Positions 53,375 to 62,054 of a stretch of 64,000 nt of DNA are shown here, one piece after another (the stretch's first letter is position 1; each line of letters begins with the position of its first letter). The position numbers and the translations under genes are program-made. The stretch is taken from the NCBI GenBank assembly GCA_963716925.1, contig CAVQUX010000018.1:124001-188000 (forward strand), given 5' to 3'. The stretch comes from DAISKN01 sp963716925. Lineage in GTDB: Bacteria > Acidobacteriota > Vicinamibacteria > Marinacidobacterales > SMYC01. The notes under the pieces are model-generated. The model had not been told where the DNA came from. It saw only the letters and a program-made list of their open reading frames with translations, and made no database searches.

Positions 53375-53986
53375 TCAGAAGCGGAAGCCTGCCCCGATCG
53401 TGATTCTCAGGTTGTGGCCCCAGAACCCGTCTTCGGTGACCGCTTCCCCGTCCCGGGTGAGGACGGGGCCCGGGTACTGCAGCATCAGATCGGAGACGTC
53501 GAAACGGACGAGACTCCGCTCCGTCGGATAGAGCTCGATTCCGCCTCCGAGATCGAGGGCGAAGACGGTCTCTCCCGCGCCGAGAGCGCAGCTCAGAGGC
53601 GGAGGATAAATCAGGATGCAGGGGAAGGGCGCGGACGCTTCGCCGAACTGGACGAATCCCGGCCGCGCTTTCCCGAATACCGAGAACCGGTCGAATCGCG
53701 GACCGATCTTCACCCCGAAGAGGCCCTCGAACCTCGAGCTCGTCACCGGCACCTCGTCGGGTATGTCGGAGGGGAAGAAATTCAGCTCTCCCTCGAAGGT
53801 CAGGAGCTCCGTCGCGCGGAAACCGAAACGGCCGCCGAATCCGAAGTCGGTGGTCTCGAGCTCGGCGAGATCGGTCATCGCGAGCTGCCCGCCTACTTCG
53901 AGCTTCCGGTCATTGCTCGATTGCGCCAGGGCCAGACCGGGGACGATGCAGATGAGAGACACGATGAAGGGGATTCTATTCGTCAT
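53375..53986 (-). CDS. Outer-membrane beta-barrel protein
   Basis: A 203-residue protein with signal NRIPFIVSLICIVPGLALAQ. Alternating strands (FGFGGRFGFRATELLTFEGELNFF, FSVFGKARPGFVQFG) and a C-terminal aromatic (GAGFRF) are typical of an eight-stranded barrel of the OmpA/OmpW type. The ATG at 53986 is used; a GTG 18 bases upstream is an alternative. The 127 bases between it and vapC hold a degenerate copy of the D-aminoacylase 3' end (see finding). Confidence 0.8.
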   Translation of the reverse strand: MTNRIPFIVSLICIVPGLALAQSSNDRKLEVGGQLAMTDLAELETTDFGFGGRFGFRATELLTFEGELNFFPSDIPDEVPVTSSRFEGLFGVKIGPRFDRFSVFGKARPGFVQFGEASAPFPCILIYPPPLSCALGAGETVFALDLGGGIELYPTERSLVRFDVSDLMLQYPGPVLTRDGEAVTEDGFWGHNLRITIGAGFRF

Positions 53987-54009
53987 TGGAGTCACTCTAG
54001 ACACGCTGC

Positions 54010-54080
54010 CGGCGCGGAAACAAGCAAATCAGTGCCGAAGCGCCACCCCGGAGAGCGCCGATGAGGGAGCCATGGCGCGT
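54010..54080. repeat. Left copy of a degenerate direct repeat flanking vapBC
   Basis: About 71 bases related to 54935-55005, in the same orientation. Shared blocks are GGAAACAAG, AATCA, GCCG, a run of GAGCGCCG and TGAGGG, and GCGCG. Identity is roughly 75-80 percent by eye with several indels. In the right copy this is the last codons and stop of the D-aminoacylase gene. Confidence 0.7.
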
Positions 54081-54113
54081 ATACAGGTTGGAACTATTGC
54101 CATCGCTGGGTCA

Positions 54114-54578
54114 TCACTGGCGCCAGTCTTCCCGCCTGAGGGCCAGGATGCGGAAATAGCGTGGCGTGCCTCGCATCATGCGTTTCCATCTCTCCATGTC
54201 GAAAGCGTTCTCGGTGACCAGGTCGGCGCGGCATTTGGCAGCGCCGAGCACGATCAAAATGTCGTGGATGTGGTCTTTCGGCTCGACCTCTCCATGCAGT
54301 CGTTGATAACGGGCGAGGATGACTCCCGCCGCGATCCAGTCGTCGTGTCCGGGAGTAACCATGTAACCGCGACTTTCAAAGGCTCGGTTGATGCCGTCCA
54401 GGCTCTTCTTGTCAGCGACGCTATGTGCACCCGCGTACAGCTCCTGCATCACGACCGAGCTCATACGCGCGCGACCTCCCCGCAAACTGCGCCGAAAGAG
54501 CGCCTCGTAGGCTTCTCCGCGAATCAGGGGAATGAGGACGGACGTATCGAAGAGGAGCCGTCGACTCCTGAGCATCAA
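54114..54578 (-). CDS. vapC: PIN-domain toxin (VapC)
   Basis: A 154-residue PIN ribonuclease. The acidic residues are Asp in LLFDTSVLIPL, Glu in VVMQELYAG, Asp in HDILIVLGA and Asp or Glu of TENAFDMERW. They form the metal site that cuts tRNA or rRNA in this family. It ends 6 bp after the antitoxin. GC and codon use look a little lower than the neighbours (more A/T at third positions), consistent with transfer. Confidence 0.88.
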   Translation of the reverse strand: MMLRSRRLLFDTSVLIPLIRGEAYEALFRRSLRGGRARMSSVVMQELYAGAHSVADKKSLDGINRAFESRGYMVTPGHDDWIAAGVILARYQRLHGEVEPKDHIHDILIVLGAAKCRADLVTENAFDMERWKRMMRGTPRYFRILALRREDWRQ

Positions 54579-54584
54579 GGCGGG

Positions 54585-54800
54585 TTACTTCCGGTCGGCA
54601 CGGTGATAGGCGTCGCGCAGCGTGCCGCGATTACGCAACTCCCGCACCGACGTCATCACCTCCTCCGTAAGCAGAGCGTCATCGATGAGGGTGCGAATCG
54701 CCTCGGACTCGCTCTTGGCGTCGAGCTTCCGGACCAATCGCTTCAGCTTGGATTCCTCCAGCATCACATTCTTGCGCTTGAGCTTCAAGGATCGCTCCAT
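54585..54800 (-). CDS. vapB: VapB-like antitoxin
   Basis: A 71-residue protein starting ATG 54800 with GGAGAT before it. The basic N-terminus (RSLKLKRKNVMLEESKLKRLVRKLDAKSESEAIRTLIDDAL) is a ribbon-helix-helix-type DNA-binding part; the tail ELRNRGTLRDAYHRADR is the toxin-binding helix. A longer upstream frame passes through the operator and is not used. It precedes vapC by 6 bp, so the pair is an intact module. Confidence 0.8.
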   Translation of the reverse strand: MERSLKLKRKNVMLEESKLKRLVRKLDAKSESEAIRTLIDDALLTEEVMTSVRELRNRGTLRDAYHRADRK

Positions 54801-54810
54801 ATAAATCTCC

Positions 54811-54842
54811 AGTGTGTAGTGTAACATAACTTCATACACACT
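54811..54842 (-). promoter_or_regulatory. Inverted repeat operator upstream of vapB
   Basis: AGTGTGTA (54811-54818) and TACACACT (54835-54842), eight-base perfect arms with 16 bases between, placed 10 bp before the antitoxin ATG. The interior GTTACACT on the minus strand is AT-rich and could be the -10. Fits autorepression by the VapBC complex. Confidence 0.6.
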
Positions 54843-54934
54843 AGGCGAAAGATACCGCTTCCTCACGTTCAGTTCCTCGGCTCGAGGTCCCGGTGCACCT
54901 GATCACGGGGTCCGTCGATCGAGAGATGGTAGGT

Positions 54935-55005
54935 CCGGCGGAAACAAGGAATCAACGCCGCAGGGCGACTCCGGGAAGAGCGCCGGTGAGGGTCCCCGCG
55001 CGATA
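54935..55005. repeat. Right copy of the degenerate direct repeat flanking vapBC
   Basis: Covers the last 18 or so codons, the stop and about 17 bases after the D-aminoacylase gene; pairs with 54010-54080. The approximately 855 bases between the copies are the vapBC module. Confidence 0.7.
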
Positions 55006-56581
55006 GACCGCCTTCCCGTTCACCAGAACCGTCTCGACCCCTCGGGCGCGCAGGCGAGGCTCCTCGAGCGTGGCCCGATCTTCGACGAGCTGCGGGATCG
55101 AACACCACGACGTCCGCGAAAGCACCTTCGCGCAGAACGCCCCTGTTCTCGAGACCGAGGATGGACGCCGGGAGCGATGTCATGCGACGCACCGCTTCCG
55201 GGAGGGTCAGCAGGCGTTCTTCCCGGACGTAGCGGCCGAGGACCCGGGGGAAGCCGCCATAGGCCGCGGGGTGCGGCTTGCCTTTGCCGTAGTCGTTCGC
55301 ATCGGTGATGAAGGCGATCTCGCGCCGTTTGACCAGCGCCGCGATTCCCTCTTCCCCCGAGATGTCCTCCACGAACTGGCCGACGTTGCCCTCCTCTTCG
55401 ATCATCAGGTCGGCGATGGCATCGAAAGCATCGCGGCCGCGCGCCCGGCCGAGCTCCAAAAGCGTCAGGCCCTCCGAGGCGCGATTCCGATCGGAGCCGA
55501 CGGTCGAGACCCGGATGCGGTCCCAGCCGACGGCCTTGACGAGGTTGTGCGGCCATCCACCCTCGCGCCAGGGAGGCCAGCTCGGAGATACGGTCTCGAT
55601 GCTGATCCGGATGCGCTCCCGCTCCCCGTCGTCTTTCAGCCGCTCGATGAGACTGAGGAGGCCGCCTTCGAGCGACCACGGCGGAAAGATCGCGAGCATC
55701 ATCGTCGCCGCCACGGTGTAGGGGAACATGTCCGCCGAGACCGAGACTCCCTCGGCCCGCGCCGCGTCCTCCATCTCGAGAAAGCGGGCGAGCTTCGGCC
55801 AATGGGGGCGGCCCACCGCTTCCGCGTGGGAGTGGTGCACCCGGGCTCCGCTCTCGAGGCCGATGCGAAGAATCTCGGACACGGCGTCGAGGAGCGTCTC
55901 GCTCGATCCCCGCACGTGGCAGGTGAAGATTCCCCCGGAACGGGCGACCCGCCGGGCCAGGAACGAAAGCTCCTCCGTCGAGGTGTACATACCCGGGGGA
56001 TAAATGAGTCCGGCCGACAGTCCGAAGGCGCCCTCGTCGAGAGCGGCGTCGAGCGCCCCGGCCATGCGGGCCCGCTCCTCCCCGCTGGTCTCGCCCGGAG
56101 CGAGAGAATGGACGCCGAGGCGAAGCGGGCCGTGAGGGGCGAGCGTTCCCACGTTCACTGGAATGCCGACGCGCTCGAGGTGCGCGAGATAGTCCGCGAT
56201 TCGCTTCCAGCTCCAGGGGAAGGGGGCGGGCGTCATCCAACCGTTGATCCGGGGCAGGATCTCGGCGGCGCCGCCGAAGAGAGGCGCCGCCCCCAAGCCG
56301 CAGTTTCCCACGATCTCGGTGGTGATTCCCTGCGCGATGCGCCCTTCGAGAAGAGACAGCCGGTCGTCGGAGGGCCAGGCGAGGACCAGGTCGCCGTGCG
56401 AGTGGAGGTCGATGAAGCCGGGGGCGACGATCTTCCCCGCGGCGTCGATGACCTCGTCGGCCTCGAACTCGCCGCCGAGGCCGGCGATTCTCCCGCCCCG
56501 GATCGCGAGATCTCCCGGCCGCTCGGCGCCACCGGTGCCGTCGAGGATGCGCCCGTTCTTGACGACGACGTCGGCCCTCAC
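54952..56581 (-). CDS. N-acyl-D-amino-acid deacylase (amidohydrolase), frameshift near the end
   Basis: A metal-dependent amidohydrolase of about 543 residues that would release D-amino acids from acyl groups. FIDLHSHGDLVLAWP is the HxH metal motif; GGIFTCHVRG and ARVHHSHAEA add His ligands; ITDANDYGKGKPHPAAYGGF is the catalytic Asp region of D-aminoacylases. The frame breaks near 55085 (VVVFDPA, resuming EDRATLEEPRLRARG ... LPGVALRR, TGA 54952-54954). GTG 56581 overlaps the ypdA stop as GTGA. Confidence 0.88.
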
Positions 56582-57558
56582 GACGGCTTCAGCTGCTCGA
56601 CGATCTTCTTCCCGTGGAAGCGTCCGTTCTCGATGAAGATCTTGTTGGTCTCCCGCCCGGCGACGACGCCGCCGGCGAGGTAGATTCCGCGCACGTTGGT
56701 CTCGCAGGTGTCGGGATCGACTCTCGGCTTTCCGCTCTCGGAGTCGATTTCGATCCCCATGGAGGAAAGGAAAGCGTAGTCGGGGTGGTAGCCGGTGAGG
56801 GCGAGGACGGCGTCGTTCGCGATCTGGAACTGCTCCCCGGTCTTCTTTCGCAGCTCGACTTTCCCCGGCTGGATCGCGACTACCTCGGTCTCGAGAAACG
56901 CCTTCACCTCGCCCCGCTCGATGCGGTTGAGGATGTCCGGCCGGACCCAGTACTTGATGTGGGTCGAGAGCGCAGGCCCTCGATGGATCAGGGTCACCGA
57001 CACCCCCGAGCGAAAGAGCTCGAGGGCGCATTCCGCCGCGGAGTTCGCGCCGCCGATGACCGCGACTTCGAGCCCGAAGTAGGGATGCGGTTCCGTGAAG
57101 TAGTGCGAGACCTTCGGGAGATCCTCGCCCGGAACACCCAGCAGGTTCGGATGGTCGAAGTAGCCGCAGGCCACGACGACGTTTCGCGCCCGAACGGGCT
57201 CGAGCACTCCCACCTGGCCGCGCTCGTAGCCCGTCTCGAGCTCGAAGCCGCCCTCGACGGGCTTCACCGCGAGGACTCTCTCGTACAGCCTGAGGGGGAT
57301 TCCGAAGTGCTCCACCACCCGCCGGTAGTACTTGAGCGACTCGAGCCGCGTGGGCTTTTCTCCGGAGCAGGTGAGGGGGAGCTCTCCGATCTCCAGGAGC
57401 TCGGGAGTGGTGAAGTACACCATGTTGACCGGGAACCGCCGGATGGAGTCGACGAGAGAGCCCTTCTCCAGCACCGCGTGAGAGAGGCCCTTCCTCCCGC
57501 ATTCGATGGCGGTGGCGAGCCCGGCGGGGCCGCCGCCGATGATGGCGACGTCGAGCAT
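56578..57558 (-). CDS. ypdA: YpdA-type FAD-dependent bacillithiol disulfide reductase
   Basis: A 326-residue pyridine-nucleotide oxidoreductase. The FAD site is IIGGGPAGLATAIE (about 6-19), the NADPH site is VIGGANSAAECALEL and the final FAD loop is IYLAGGVVAGRETNKIFIENGR. The lack of a CxxC pair and the overall pattern match YpdA, which reduces bacillithiol disulfide. It suggests this organism makes bacillithiol. It is coupled to the deacylase by 4 bases and to the cyclophilin by 1. Confidence 0.88.
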   Translation of the reverse strand: MLDVAIIGGGPAGLATAIECGRKGLSHAVLEKGSLVDSIRRFPVNMVYFTTPELLEIGELPLTCSGEKPTRLESLKYYRRVVEHFGIPLRLYERVLAVKPVEGGFELETGYERGQVGVLEPVRARNVVVACGYFDHPNLLGVPGEDLPKVSHYFTEPHPYFGLEVAVIGGANSAAECALELFRSGVSVTLIHRGPALSTHIKYWVRPDILNRIERGEVKAFLETEVVAIQPGKVELRKKTGEQFQIANDAVLALTGYHPDYAFLSSMGIEIDSESGKPRVDPDTCETNVRGIYLAGGVVAGRETNKIFIENGRFHGKKIVEQLKPS

Positions 57559-58652
57559 TACGGAGAGACTTTCTCGACCCGCACCCGCGAGAGCTCGACC
57601 CGACCGAGGGGCTTGTCGCCGTCGGTCGGAACCGCCTCGATCGCCTTCACCACCGAAATCCCGTCGACCACCCGCCCGAAGGCAGTGTACTTGTGGTCGA
57701 GAGAGGTCGCGGTCCCGGTCACGATGAAAAACGACGTCGAAGCGCTGTTCAATTCGTCCCCCCGCGCCATCGAGAGCACGCCCGGCTCGTGCAGGATGTC
57801 GTTGAACTCCGGCTCCAAGGTCTTTGGGACGTACTTCAGGATGCGCTCTGAGGGCGGCTCGCTCCGCGTCTCCAGAAACCCCGTCTGGACGACGAATCCG
57901 GGCACGATGCGGTGGAACGCGTTGCCCTGATAGGCTCCGATCTCGGCGAGCCTCAGGAAGTTCCTGACGGTGTTCTCCGCCTTGTCGGGATAGAGCTCGA
58001 CTACGATCTCGCCGAACGAGGTCACGAGCACCGCGCGATACTGCCGGAGCTCCTCCACCGTCTCGGTCGAGAACGGAGGTATCTCCGGAGGAGGCCTGTC
58101 CCGAAGCGTGACCTTCACGATCTCGACTCTTTCGGTCGCGAGCCCCTTCTCGTCGACCGGGGTCTCCGAGATCCTCTGCGCCACCGCGATGCCTTCGGCC
58201 ACCCGGGCGAAGACCGTGAACTGTCCGTCGAGGCCCGGCTGATCGGTCACGACGATGAAGAACTGCGAGCCCGCGGAGTCGGGCTTTCCCGGAATCTGGA
58301 CGGCGGCGATCGCTCCCCGGGTGTGCTTCTCGTCGTTCGGCTCCCGGGCCAGCATTCCCAGGCCTCCGGTTCCGTACCGATCCCGGGCGTCGGGATCCTT
58401 GGTCGCGGGGTCGCCTCCCTGGATGATTCCGTACTTCACCATCCGGTGGAACGTGGTCCCGTCGTAGGCCCCTTCGGCGGCGAGCTTCATGAAATAGCCG
58501 ACGTGGTTCGGAGCTTTCTCCGGGAGGAGATCGATGATTATCTGTCCGAGGGCGGTCTCGAGCACCGCTTGCTTTTCCCTCATCTCTTCGAGAGCGAGAG
58601 GTGTGGTGAAGAATTCCTGGAAGGCCAGGAACGAAGCCAATGCCAAGCTCAT
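57558..58652 (-). CDS. Peptidylprolyl isomerase with two cyclophilin domains
   Basis: A 364-residue protein with an N-terminal hydrophobic segment (LALASFLAFQEFF) and two cyclophilin-like domains, about 28-185 and 210-364. Each has FHRM/FHRI (YDGTTFHRMVK; YQGNAFHRIVPGF), a GSQFFIV or STSFFIV motif and the GQFTVFARV or HKYTAFGRV end. The Arg of FHR and the FF are conserved; a tandem form is unusual. No clear signal cleavage site. A TATAAT lies 6 bases before the ATG on the minus strand. Confidence 0.88.
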   Translation of the reverse strand: MSLALASFLAFQEFFTTPLALEEMREKQAVLETALGQIIIDLLPEKAPNHVGYFMKLAAEGAYDGTTFHRMVKYGIIQGGDPATKDPDARDRYGTGGLGMLAREPNDEKHTRGAIAAVQIPGKPDSAGSQFFIVVTDQPGLDGQFTVFARVAEGIAVAQRISETPVDEKGLATERVEIVKVTLRDRPPPEIPPFSTETVEELRQYRAVLVTSFGEIVVELYPDKAENTVRNFLRLAEIGAYQGNAFHRIVPGFVVQTGFLETRSEPPSERILKYVPKTLEPEFNDILHEPGVLSMARGDELNSASTSFFIVTGTATSLDHKYTAFGRVVDGISVVKAIEAVPTDGDKPLGRVELSRVRVEKVSP

Positions 58653-58658
58653 GAGGGT

Positions 58659-58664
58659 ATTATA
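58659..58664 (-). promoter_or_regulatory. -10-like TATAAT six bases before an ATG
   Basis: On the minus strand TATAAT, six bases (ACCCTC), then ATG of the cyclophilin gene, with no RBS. Fits leaderless transcription of the cyclophilin-YpdA-deacylase unit. Confidence 0.5.
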
Positions 58665-58684
58665 AGAGTCCAGGAGGAGACGCG

Positions 58685-61375
58685 TTGAACCAGCCCAAGA
58701 ACGGGGGCCTTCCCAAGATTGACTTCGAGACCTATCGGCTGCGAAACGGCCTCCGCGTGATCCTCCACGAGGACCGGAAGCTCCCCGTGGTCCACGTGAA
58801 CCTCTGGTATCACGTGGGCTCCAAGAACGAGGAGGAGGGCAAGACCGGCTTCGCGCATCTCTTCGAGCACATGATGTTCGAGGGCTCGCGGAACGTGAAG
58901 GGCTCCTACGTCTCGTTCATGGAGCGCGCCGGGGCCAACATCTCCCAGGGGGGCATCAACGGCACCACGAACTTCGACCGGACCAACTACTTCGAGACCG
59001 TGCCTTCGGGCTCTCTCGAGCTCGTCCTCTGGGCGGAATCGGATCGCATGGGCTACCTCCTCGACGCCGTCAACCAGGAGAACTTCGACAACCAGCGGGA
59101 GGTGGTGAAGAACGAGCGGCGCCAGAGCATGGACAACGTGCCCTACGGGACCGCGGTCGAGGTGATCTTCCAGAACCTCTTCCCCAAGGGGCATCCCTAC
59201 TCCTGGCACATCATCGGGAGCATGCAGGATCTCGAGCGAGCGACCCTCGACGACGTTCATCAGTTCTTCCGCACCTACTACACCCCGAACAACTGCGTCC
59301 TCACCATCGCCGGAGAGTTCGACAACGCCGAAGCGAAGAAGCTCGTCGAGCAGTACTTCGGCTCGCTGCCTCCCGGCCCGCCGCTGAAGCGGCAGCGAAG
59401 GCGTGAGACCACCCTGCCGACCGAGCCCCGGATCACCGTCTGCGACCGAGTTCCCCAGGACCGGCTCTACCTCGCCTGGCCTGGAGTCGCCTATTTCGAG
59501 AAGGACGACGCCGCTCTCGATCTGCTCACGACGCTCCTCGCCGACGGGAAGAACTCGCGGCTCTTCAAACGGATGGTCTACGACGAGCAGCTGGCGTCCG
59601 ACGTCAGCGCCTTCAATTACAGTCTCGAGATCGCGGGCCTGGTCGGAGTGGTCGCGACAGCGCGGCCCGGCGTCGAGCTCGCGAAGCTCGAACGGATGAT
59701 CGACGAAGAGATCGCGAGGGTCGCGAAGGAAGGGCCCACCAGCGAGGAGCTCGAGCGCATCCAGGCCGGTCAGGAGTTCGACTTCATCTCCGGTCTCGAG
59801 CGCATCGGCGGCTTCGGCGGGAAAGCCGATCGGCTCGCGATGTACCAGACGTTTCTCGACGACCCCGATCGCTTCCAGGAAGACTACGAGCGCTACCAGC
59901 GCCTCAAGGCGAAGGACCTGAAGTACGTCGCCAAGAAGTACCTGCTTTCGCCGCGGCTCGCGATCTCCTACGTTCCCGAGGGCTCTCAGCCGGTGGATCG
60001 AAGCGAGCCCGATCGCTCCCTCTCGCCGGGTCTCAAGCCGACTCCCGCGTTTCACGTGCCCGAGGTCGCGACCTCGACCCTCGGAAACGGCCTGAAGCTC
60101 CTGGTGGTCGAGCGGCGCGAAGTGCCCAAGGTAGCGGCGTCGCTCCTGGTGAAGCGGGGGGCTTCGGCGGAGCCCGCCGAGAGGAGCGGCCTCGCGTCGA
60201 TGACCGCCGAGATGCTCGAGGAGGGGACCGCCACCAGGACCTCGCTCCAGATCGAAGCCGAGCTCGATCGCCTGGGGAGCCACCTCTCCTCCGGGGGAAG
60301 CCGCGAGTGGAGCGCGGTGTCGCTCGACTGTCTGAAGCGGCATCTTCCCGAGTCCCTGGAGCTCATGGCGGACGTGCTGCTCCACCCGAGCTTTCCGAGC
60401 GAAGAGCTGGAGAGGCTCCGCAAGCAGCGACTCGACAGCATCCTGCAGGAGCGAGTGAGCGGAGGCGCGATCGCCGGCAAGGCGGTCCGGAAGTCGCTCT
60501 TCGGCCGCCATCACCCTTACGGGTGGCCGGTGGCCGGGGAAGAGTCCTCGGTTCGCGACATGAAGCGCGCCGAGCTCGAGCAGTTCTACCTGAGGTACTA
60601 CGCGCCCGGGGAGAGCGCCCTCATCGTCGTGGGCGACATTTCGTTGGAAGAGGCGGAGAGCGCCGCCGAGCGGGCTCTCGGGAGCTGGTCCATCGACAGC
60701 TTCGGCGAAGTGGATGTCGAGCCCGCGCCGCCTCCCTCGCGGAAGACCTGCTTCGTCGACCGGCCGGGCGCGGCGCAGTCCGAGATCCGCGTCGCGCTGC
60801 TCGCGCCGCCGCGGGCGACGTCGGACTACCACGTCCTCGAAGTCCTCAATATCGTTCTCGGCGGCGGCTTCTCGGGAAGACTCAACCTGAACCTTCGAGA
60901 AGAGAAGGGGTACACCTACGGGGCGTTCTCCTCGATTCGCTATGGCACCGTGCAGAGCGTGCTCCTGGGCTCGGCGCCGGTCGAAAGTTCGGTCACCAGA
61001 GAGGCTATCCAGGAAATGCTGAAGGAGTTCGAAGACCTCCACCAGTGGCGGCGGCCGGTGACGCCGGAGGAGCTCTCGAACGCCCGGGAGAACCTGGTTC
61101 GCGGCTTCGCCCAGCGTTTCGAGACCCTCTCGCAGATCGCGGGGGAGATCGCGGAGCTCGAAGGGTTCGGCCGCAGGCCCGAGGAGCTTCGCGGCTATAC
61201 CGACGCGGTGGAATCCGTCACCCTGGGTGCGCTCGAGGATGCGGCGCGGCGATACCTCGACACCGCGAAGTCGATCCTGGTGGTGGTGGGCGACAAAGCC
61301 AAAGTCGGCGAGGGCCTGCTGTCGCTCGATCTCGGCCCGGTCGTCCGCCTGGACGTCGACGGCGAGCCGATGTGA
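58685..61375 (+). CDS. M16-family zinc protease (two-domain insulinase-like)
   Basis: An 896-residue protease with two M16 halves. The active half has HLFEHMMF (HxxEH at about 57-61) and the second Glu in REVVKNERRQ (about 136-146). The C-terminal half (from about 455) lacks the metal motif but keeps the fold (LKLLVVERREVPKVAASLLVKRGA). It probably clears peptides at the cell surface or periplasm. The start is TTG 58685 with AGGAGGAG five bases upstream. No signal peptide is seen, so location is uncertain. Confidence 0.92.
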   Translation: MNQPKNGGLPKIDFETYRLRNGLRVILHEDRKLPVVHVNLWYHVGSKNEEEGKTGFAHLFEHMMFEGSRNVKGSYVSFMERAGANISQGGINGTTNFDRTNYFETVPSGSLELVLWAESDRMGYLLDAVNQENFDNQREVVKNERRQSMDNVPYGTAVEVIFQNLFPKGHPYSWHIIGSMQDLERATLDDVHQFFRTYYTPNNCVLTIAGEFDNAEAKKLVEQYFGSLPPGPPLKRQRRRETTLPTEPRITVCDRVPQDRLYLAWPGVAYFEKDDAALDLLTTLLADGKNSRLFKRMVYDEQLASDVSAFNYSLEIAGLVGVVATARPGVELAKLERMIDEEIARVAKEGPTSEELERIQAGQEFDFISGLERIGGFGGKADRLAMYQTFLDDPDRFQEDYERYQRLKAKDLKYVAKKYLLSPRLAISYVPEGSQPVDRSEPDRSLSPGLKPTPAFHVPEVATSTLGNGLKLLVVERREVPKVAASLLVKRGASAEPAERSGLASMTAEMLEEGTATRTSLQIEAELDRLGSHLSSGGSREWSAVSLDCLKRHLPESLELMADVLLHPSFPSEELERLRKQRLDSILQERVSGGAIAGKAVRKSLFGRHHPYGWPVAGEESSVRDMKRAELEQFYLRYYAPGESALIVVGDISLEEAESAAERALGSWSIDSFGEVDVEPAPPPSRKTCFVDRPGAAQSEIRVALLAPPRATSDYHVLEVLNIVLGGGFSGRLNLNLREEKGYTYGAFSSIRYGTVQSVLLGSAPVESSVTREAIQEMLKEFEDLHQWRRPVTPEELSNARENLVRGFAQRFETLSQIAGEIAELEGFGRRPEELRGYTDAVESVTLGALEDAARRYLDTAKSILVVVGDKAKVGEGLLSLDLGPVVRLDVDGEPM

Positions 61376-61391
61376 GCCTCCCGGGCACGAA

Positions 61392-61421
61392 GTACGGACG
61401 GATATGATATTATGTCCGTAC
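61392..61421 (+). promoter_or_regulatory. Inverted repeat operator upstream of abrB/doc
   Basis: GTACGGAC (61392-61399) and GTCCGTAC (61414-61421), eight-base perfect arms with an AT-rich 14-base interior (GATATGATATTAT) that includes a -10-like TATGAT. Ends 10 bp before the antitoxin start, as expected for an autoregulated toxin-antitoxin promoter. Confidence 0.65.
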
Positions 61422-61431
61422 GAGGGTTCCC

Positions 61432-61659
61432 TTGGTAAAGCGCCTGACGAAGACCGGTAACAGCCTGGCGCTGGTGATCGATCGTCCCATTCTGGAAGCG
61501 ACCCACATCGACGCCACGACACCGCTCGAGGTTTCGACCGATGGCGACGTGATCGTCATCTCTCCGATCCGAGGCAAGAAACGCAAGGCTCGATTCAAAG
61601 CAGCCGTGGAGGAGATCAATCGCCGCTACGCGGGGGTGTTTCGCCGCCTGGCGGATTGA
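61432..61659 (+). CDS. AbrB/MazE-type antitoxin
   Basis: A 75-residue protein with a swapped-hairpin AbrB domain (VKRLTKTGNSLALVIDRPILEATHI; key residues TKxGNSxA). The C-terminus EEINRRYAGVFRRLAD binds the Doc toxin. The start is TTG at 61432. Its stop shares one base with the doc start. Confidence 0.85.
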   Translation: MVKRLTKTGNSLALVIDRPILEATHIDATTPLEVSTDGDVIVISPIRGKKRKARFKAAVEEINRRYAGVFRRLAD

Positions 61660-62051
61660 TGGATCCGGTCTTCCTGACCCTGGACGAGGTACTCGCCCTT
61701 CACAGCGATCAGATCCGGAGATACGGGGGCAGCGGCGGTATCCGCGATCGAGGGCTCCTTTCATCCGCTCTGGGAACACCTTCGGCGACCTTCGGGGGCG
61801 CCTTTCTTCACCAGAGCCTGTTCGAGATGGCCGCGGCGTACTTGTTCCACATCGCCCAAAACCACCCATTCGTCGACGGTAACGAGCGGACCGCTCTCGC
61901 TTCCGCGCTCGTCTTCCTGCTGATGGATGAGGTCGAGATGGATTCGAGTGAGGACGATCTAACGGACCTCGTACTAGGAGTCGCTGAGGGCAAGATCACC
62001 AAGTCCGAGGTAGCCGTCTTTCTGCAGAAGCACGCCGCCCGACAGCTCTAG
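61659..62051 (+). CDS. doc: Doc-type Fic toxin
   Basis: A 130-residue Fic-fold kinase that phosphorylates EF-Tu in the prototype. The active motif is HPFVDGNERTA at about 69-79. The prototype Doc motif is HxFxDANKRTA, so the Lys is replaced by Glu, which may alter activity. RDRGLLSSALGTP and MAAAYLFHIAQNHPF are as in the family. Start ATG 61659 shares its A with the antitoxin stop (TGATG). Directly after doc lies a porin remnant. Confidence 0.88.
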   Translation: MDPVFLTLDEVLALHSDQIRRYGGSGGIRDRGLLSSALGTPSATFGGAFLHQSLFEMAAAYLFHIAQNHPFVDGNERTALASALVFLLMDEVEMDSSEDDLTDLVLGVAEGKITKSEVAVFLQKHAARQL

Positions 62052-62054
62052 CGC

